64,000 nucleotides of DNA, taken from Kalaharituber pfeilii (lineage: Eukaryota > Ascomycota > Pezizomycetes > Pezizales > Pezizaceae). This document shows positions 57,760-64,000 of the stretch, piece by piece (the first letter of the stretch is position 1; every line of letters starts with the position of its first letter). The notes under the pieces are model-generated. The model ran no database searches. It was not told the DNA's origin and worked only from the letters and a program-made list of their open reading frames with translations. Both the position numbers and the translations under genes were made by a program. Where the stretch lies: contig WHUZ01000003.1 in the NCBI GenBank assembly GCA_015179045.1, positions 1,550,001 through 1,614,000 on the forward strand, written 5' to 3'.

Positions 57760-60700
57760 CTTTGCTACACTTGTCTTTAGAACCCAAGATCAAGTATGTA
57801 TATAACTGTAGCCTCTGGAATGAAGTGAAGTGGGATAGAGGTATTCTCAAAACTAGGATAGAAGTAATAAATAAAGAGCGCCTTTGTTACTCTGATGCTC
57901 TGATGATGCTGTGTTCAGCAACAATGACCTCGGCAGTGATGAGTTATCGATATCGTTGCTGCCGATGCTTTCGAGCGTTGGGGTCAAGGAGGAAGAGTGT
58001 GGAGGAGAGAGAGTGCCGAGAGGAGGAGGATCCTTTATACCCCTCGGCGTTGGGGAGAATGGGTTATCTGGTGGACGGAACTAGTCTGATGGGAATTTGT
58101 GCGAATAGAATGGGATCTGCAGGGAACATGAATAGGCGTTTGTAGTTTTGTGCTGTGTGGGAGTGGAAGATCAGGTTCCCGGTTTTATCATGCAGCCCAG
58201 CAAGGCATTCGATAGGGGCAGTGCAACCAGACTACATGGTAGGTATTCGAGGGCAGCACGAGAACGTTAGTCTGGTTGCATAACTCCATCGGGGCGAGAA
58301 AGTAGGAGACAGGTGTGCTATACCTGTATCTGCCTGACGATGCTCCTGCCGCTGCCTCAATTTCCAGACCGTGATGAATGGCAGTCCGGCGACGGTCACA
58401 CTCCAATGCTAGTCTCGTAACCAGCGCCGATGCCATAAACCAGGCATTGAGAGGTAATATGACAGTGTGGCTTGGGTATCGGGAGACAGGCGCGAGTGTC
58501 AAACTCAAGTCGACAGCCCAAAATGGTCATAACGGAATGTACCGCCAAAAGATGGAGGCATCTCGCTAGTATTAGCCTAGGTGCACGTAGAGCAGCCGTG
58601 GTCTTGTAATCAGGAGCAGCCGTGATCTCGTACCTGATCAGCAGGCCCTGTCGAGATTGCGAGTTCAATACCTAGGCCTAAGCCGTATGTATCAAGGTTC
58701 AGAAGTTGGCGATAGTAGAGTACCGGCGCAGGAGCCGCAGTACCCACACCTGCCCCGCCTCTCTAAAACCTTGCCCTCCTTCACCCTTCTCTCCTTCAAT
58801 CACCATCCCGACTGAGTCGCACCCCTCAATCTCGTTTACAGCATGTATGAAGTTCAAGAACTACTTGTAGTCTACTGTATGCCTGCCCATTCAATTCAAT
58901 TCCAGCGGTCCCCTAAGCTGCATTAGCGTGTCTATGCCAAGCGCGCTACAAAGCTTATTTTCTCGCGTGCCATGGTTCGGAAAGCCTTGGACCCTGCTAG
59001 AGATGCTTGGCGTAGTATGGAGCGGAAATACTAGAATGGACAATTGTCAAACCAAACTGGAGATTGGGCTGCAATCGTACCCAGATTTTTTGAATGCGAC
59101 ATGAGAACAGCTATGATACAAGCAAGTACCTACAAGTTTAGAGGGTCTTGGCATGAGACTTAAGTTATCGTATCGTTACTGTGGGGTATGACACGCAGGA
59201 AGAAGCGCACGTGATAAGACCAGACAAAGACTACCATAGATGGAAGGTTGAGGGCAGAAGCAGAGGCATCCTGTGCATAGTTCTCGTTCCTTACCCCACT
59301 CATAACCAAAGATTACGCTGTCAGTACTTTCTTTCTCTCCTTTAAAACCAGATCCTACTTTTTCCCTCGTCGTATGACTACGCCGCAGGTCCTCCTCATC
59401 TTTTACATGAATTCAACACAGCATTATTGGCAATTACTATAGTTATGAAGGACTATATTATGGATTCAATCCCATCTCCAGCGCTCATACCCCCTCGCAC
59501 TCGACCTTTCTTTTAGAAAAAGGAAAAACTCTGGCTACAGCCTACGATTGTTCAAGAGTTCTAAAATAACAGGCTCAATGAATGAACTTGCTAGCCACCA
59601 TGATATATATGGGAGCTTTCATGAGACGAGTGATAATACAACGTTTTCTAATAATACGGTGTGAGAGTCAATAATGCAGCAGAACGCTGGTGAACTTCTC
59701 CCAACAAAGGTGGCGGCAGAAGTTCCAAATTTTCATGACATACCCTCGCTACGCGGCTGCCATTGATAGAGAAGTGGGGAGCGTGGGTCCCAAAAGCTTT
59801 ATTGGCAATTATGTTACAGATAGGCGATGTTTGCTTCTTTGCCCACCTGACTAAGGTGCGCGAAATCATGGTCAGTCAACTGTATCTATCACATTCAGCA
59901 AAAATCAAATGACCAAAACTAACTTGAACATATATATATAACAGCCCCGCGATTGTTAGTTGCACTTGTAACGAAAAAGTGTACCCAAAAGTGCCAATGA
60001 AACAGAGATAGGTTAGCCTCTTCATCAAAGGGATGTGGTACGTCGCAAACCTAAACAGTATGTAGTAGCCAAGAGTGAAATCGAGACTTGTGTTAGTAAT
60101 TCATCTCCTTGCCGATTGGGATTGAGTCGGGAATAAACACTGACATGAAATCTGCGTACTCCAGCATCTAGGTGACAACCACAAGATGACGACCAGACTG
60201 CTCATTGAAGGCGGATTGTTGTCATTGAATGTCGGAGAAATGTTAATCCAGCCCCTCGTTCATGCATGAGGTGTTCGCGGATCGGAGGAAAGATTATGCC
60301 GGTGGAGGTTTGTGAAGTGCGGCGGAGGTTTGTGAGTGCGGCGGAGGCATGGTTGGACCAATGAGGAAAAAAATTGTAGGGAGGAACTTTCAGCCAATGA
60401 ACGGGTATGTGTACGGGTTTGTTTTTCATTTGTTTTCATTGTCATTGAGATCAACGCGAGTGAATTGTTATTGAATGCAGTCCTTTTCTGCAACGTGAAT
60501 TTTACGTGAATTTTACATTGAAAACGCCTGAAAACAAATGTGCAGTCCCCATTTTGATGAGCTGAATACGGGGGAGAAACAGTGGAAAGAGGGAAGAAAA
60601 AGGAGACGATGAGAAGGAAGTCTCGAGGTCCACGGGGAGAAGATGAGAACATCAAAAGCAAGGAGAGGAAGGACCAGTAGGGGCAGTGGGGAAACTTGCC

Positions 60701-62186
60701 ATCATTCAATGTCATGGCAGCAGAAGAGAACTCAAATCTCCAACTCTCATGCCGCTCTTGCTGTCCAATTCGAGAAAGAATGCAAAATATTCCAGCATTT
60801 GCAGCAGAATGACGGCTTCTCCGTGCAATAAACACCCTGACTGAAACCGCCGAACACTCGTTTTATTGAGTTAAAGAATTCTATCAGACGTATGTAAATA
60901 TATTTTCAATTCAGAGACCCATAAAACCTAAAATCTTAACTGACGGCTAAGCATAGTGAAATCAACACCTACCCTCATCTAAACAACTCGAGAATAGTTC
61001 ACGATAATTCCAATTAATATATCCAATATTTTGGACAGAACAAACTAACCAATCAATACCCAAGTGTTGGTGGTCTCCCTCAGGTTAGATATATGGTTAC
61101 ATTTGATTTCGATGTAAGTATAAATATCAGTAAAATGTAAGTATAGAATGTGAAGGAGGGAGCTGCCCTGTGTTGCTTGTTGGCACTTGCTGGGGAGATC
61201 TATCACTCTCGAAACCCAGATCTCCGTCTATGTATCTTTATAGCCTCGCTTACCTGAAATTTAGCATTGTGAAAACAGAAATCTAAGCTGTGATGGCGGC
61301 TGCGGTGATGTATTTCTTAACGTTTGGAAGGAAGTTATCATTGGTGGATATGCATCCTGCGAGAGCAAGCTATTGAGCGGGCGATGGAGACGGCCAGGCG
61401 TAGGTGAAAGGACAGTGGCGGGATACTGGTATGTATAGATGCTTCGGAGGAACGATAGTGTGTCTGTGGAGGTGAGCGGCTATGTAGTTCGCTCACCTTG
61501 TCTTTCCTCTCCTGTTGCTTGTGGAAACGACGTCAATAAAGGTACTTTTGATATCACTCTTTGCGCCAGCTTGGGTTGAGCAGCTGCTAACGAATAACAA
61601 GGGTCGACGCTCAATACCTCAATACGGCTACCGGAAGAGTAAGCGGTGGTCTGGTTCGAGACTGACCAGAAGATATGTAGCTGAACACCCTATACATAGC
61701 TGCATGACGAATTTAGAAACGAGATGACAATAGATAATGAATGAGAATTAACGCGTGAGTGAAAGAGAGTAAAACATTGCTCAATAAAAAGACAAATTGT
61801 AATACATATAGTTCTTTCATCATATCCCCAATAGAACATGAGAGATATATAGATTTTACTTGTACTAACTGAACAAGGTATCCGACAAAAGAGCAAAAAC
61901 ACAAAAAAAGACAAAAATAAAACAATAAAACAGGACCAAAAGAAATCTCTGTACGCATCGCCATGAATTATTAACGTACATACCACCCCACCGCAATCAC
62001 CACCACCATCACCACCACTGAAACCAAAGTACTTAATTACTCCTCCATACCGGTGCTGCAACTTACATTTTGCTAATCGCTTCTCCCTCTCCCCTTCCTC
62101 CCATCCCCAACTGGCACCAGTTTTTTCTTTGCACCTCCTTCTTCCCCCCGCGTTGAAAGCGTCCGTCTTATTTGTTTGCTACAGAC
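57760..62186. other. gene-free spacer
   Basis: No supportable gene. It has a 13-bp inverted repeat, TGCAACCAGACTA, at 58222-58234 and 58268-58280 with a 33-bp loop; an 8-bp GCCTAGGT/ACCTAGGC pair near 58577 and 58670; short tandem duplications at 60304-60342 and 60493-60514; and a 191-codon minus-strand frame (60260-60835) with no domain. Its 5' part should contain the MHYT-like gene's promoter. Confidence 0.5.
58222..58280. repeat. 13-bp perfect inverted repeat
   Basis: TGCAACCAGACTA (58222-58234) faces TAGTCTGGTTGCA (58268-58280) across 33 bp. The inner decamer also occurs alone at four other places in the window, so this may be a tiny foldback derivative of a dispersed element end. Confidence 0.8.
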
Positions 62187-64000
62187 TTACAACGTATGTC
62201 CACCTCCTTTCACCTGATAAAACCCAGGCGCGCACTCCATCAACCAATCCTTCTTGACCGTCGTAAGCTGTGCAAAAAAAAAAAATTAACCAATCACACG
62301 TTAGCATCTAGTCTACCTACTCCCCAAACATAACAATAACAAACATCTTTGCAAAAAAAAAAGGGGGGGGCTTTTTTTACTCACATCCTTAATAAACACC
62401 TTCCTCCCCGTCTCCACCACCTCATTAAACACAACCCAATCCACCCTCCTATTGAACAACACACTACTTGGGTGCGCCCACATGTGCAGTCCGCCACCCC
62501 CAACGCTCAAAAACGTTCCATCCGGCTGCATCCTCGCCGCATTCGAAAAGTATCCTGACGTAATACACCTCCGTATCCTCTCCTGCATCTCCATCTTCTC
62601 CACGTCGTCCTTCATCCCTCCTTTCGGCCCCTTGAGCTCAAACCGGTCCAAGTACCGCTTCAGCTGGGCCCTCACGGACACGGCTTTCATCAGGGACTGG
62701 TAGTTGAAGAAGTGTTGTCTTGCCCACTGGGGGGACTGCTTCCCGTTGGTCACGAAGCCGTGGTAGATGTTGAGAAGCGTCAAGTGGTCGCCTTCCGCCG
62801 CTGTGAACTTGCGCCGCGCGGTCTCGGCGGGCTTCTTGGTGTCCTCGTGGCTGACGTAGATAGGTTGCGCAGTAAGCATGGCGGCAATTGAGAGGATTTG
62901 CTCCGTGCAGAGGTAGTTTGCCGAGTTGAGAAGGACCTTGCCGAGCATTGGAGGGACAGGGAGTTCGGCGAGGCGGTATCCAAGCGGTTTGGTGAGGCGA
63001 GCGTAGTCGTCCAATGCTCCCAAGGAGTAAAGCAACTCCAAACCCCTGCTCGCCAGCTCTGCTGGCGGGTTCGTGAGGAAGTCGAATCGGACGATGTTGT
63101 CGATACCCAGCGCTTTTAGCTGCAAGATCACCGGCGCAAGGTTACTCCTCTGGACCTCGGGAACGCTAGTTTCCTTCAGACCCTTGAATGCTTCTTCTGT
63201 ATACAACCGGTAACATTTTCCAGGCTTAGTCCGTCCCGCTCGTCCCGCTCTCTGTATTGCGCTAGCCTGGGAGACTCCTGTGGCGGTAAGGGTCTCAATG
63301 CCAGTGTAAGGGTTGTAAGCACGGATTTTGACAAAGCCAGAGTCAATAACGAAGACGATACCGTCAATTGTGACCGACGCTTCAGCGATGTTGGTTGAGA
63401 CAATGACCTTGCGAGCGTTGGCGGGCTCGGCAGGTTCGAATACGGCCATTTGTTGCACTGTACTTAGGCCAGCGTATAGGGGAAGAGGGATAAGTTTAGC
63501 AGAGGTAGGGTGCATCGTTGCAGCACGCTCATAGATTGCAGAAATGCAGGTCTCGATCTCCTCGCGGCCGGTGAGGAAGACTAGGATATCGCCATCTCCT
63601 TCCTGCAGAAAACATCAGCAATTTAGAACATATAATGACTCGGAGAAGTGGGATGCACCTTTAGGTGGATATCAAACACGGTCTGCACCGCCTTCTCTAC
63701 ATAGTCATCCGTCGGTGCCTCCAAATAATGTATATCCACCGGAAACATCCTCCCCTCCAAACTAATCACCCTCGCAACCTCCTGCTTCTGATTCAACCTT
63801 GTCAGATCCTTCTTCTCCTCCGCTATCCCTGGGATGACTCTGATATCCTTCATATCCTTGAACACCTGCTGTAGATCTTTCTCCTTCTTCTTATCATCCT
63901 CATCTGTCTCGACGAAGAATTTGACAAATTCCTCGGCTTGCAGGGTTGCGCTGGAGACGATGATGCGGAGGTCCTTTCGCTTGCGCCTGATCTTCTTGAG
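62187..64000 (-). CDS. DEAH-box RNA helicase, DHX35-like (3' part; 5' end beyond window)
   Basis: The exons (minus) are 63659-64000 (open at the window edge), 62385-63602 and 62187-62267. Introns have GTGCAT...CTGCAG and GTGAGT...CACAG ends. The visible part starts at DLRIIVSSATLQAEEF, which contains motif III (SAT), then shows FDIHLK-EGDGDILVFLTGRE (motif IV), VIVSTNIAEASVTIDGI (motif V), QASAIQRAGRAGRTKPGKCY (motif VI), the winged-helix/HA2 region (RLTKPLGYRLAELPVPPMLG) and a C-terminal OB-fold ending LTTVKKDWLMECAPGFYQV. The sequence resembles DHX35 more than Prp2, Prp16, Prp22 or Prp43, judged from the AYNP.T.IE and IQRSNLAPV-type blocks. DHX35-type helicases are nuclear and associate with the catalytic spliceosome. 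The Walker A and DEAH motifs lie outside the window. Confidence 0.88.

Noticed and set aside
58575..58680. Possible tRNA: GCCTAGGT/ACCTAGGC ends with GAGTTCAATAC between them
   Set aside because: The T-arm stem does not pair and no proper D-arm or anticodon arm can be drawn.
60260..60835. 191-codon minus-strand frame
   Set aside because: No domain or splice partners; overlaps short tandem repeats in an intergenic region.
1..64000. CRISPR arrays, bacterial operons, rRNA genes, tRNA genes, telomere repeats
   Set aside because: None seen; the window is eukaryotic nuclear DNA and manual scans for T-arm-like motifs and TTAGGG runs gave nothing convincing.

Overview
This window reads as nuclear DNA of a filamentous ascomycete (Pezizomycotina). 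The evidence is short GT-AG introns (about 50-170 bp), CT-rich tracts upstream of start codons, and a typical fungal protein set: an Ecm33-type GPI wall protein, an SCPx-type thiolase, a Mag1-type DNA glycosylase, an MHYT-like membrane protein and a DHX35-like helicase. Only nine protein-coding genes and a few gene relics can be supported in 64 kb. That low density, with homopolymer-rich and degenerate transposon-bearing spacers, would fit a repeat-inflated genome such as those of truffle-like Pezizomycetes, but the taxon is an inference and not proven here.

Layout. 1-4845: spacer rich in homopolymers. 4846-5925 (-): RGS-domain protein, preceded by a GC-rich, G-quadruplex-prone, CAG-containing island (about 6.4-7.7 kb). 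7.7-17.8 kb: gene-free stretch with a 740-bp TA-flanked MITE-like element (9720-10459) and a 925-bp TIR element (15811-16735) carrying a broken DDE transposase. 17888-22368 (+): two tandem alpha/beta-hydrolase (DUF676/PGAP1-like) paralogues. The first is a pseudogene. The second appears intact and carries an 11-residue minisatellite-encoded repeat tail. A 175-bp relative of the first MITE lies between them. 25826-26785 (-): bHLH-zipper transcription factor. 26.8-40 kb: essentially gene-free, with one more transposase fragment (31990-32400).

40060-41484 (-): Ecm33-like wall protein, again with a GC-rich CAG island upstream. 44218-45537 (+) and 46662-48224 (-): convergent 3-methyladenine DNA glycosylase and SCPx-type thiolase. 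51632-53175 (+) and 55028-57759 (-): convergent mitochondrial NAD-type carrier (with an apparent frameshift) and MHYT-like membrane protein, separated by a very T-rich 1.85-kb spacer. 62187-64000 (-): 3' part of a DHX35-like DEAH helicase that continues past the window edge.

The conserved genes are housekeeping or signalling loci that do not form an obvious pathway or cluster. The most unusual locus is the tandem hydrolase pair. Its N-terminal domain is the kind used as an effector head in fungal NLR-like (STAND) proteins. In the intact copy it is joined not to a nucleotide-binding domain but to a long, charged, tandem-repeat tail. Exon coordinates were worked out by hand from splice consensus and reading frame and have not been checked against transcripts.
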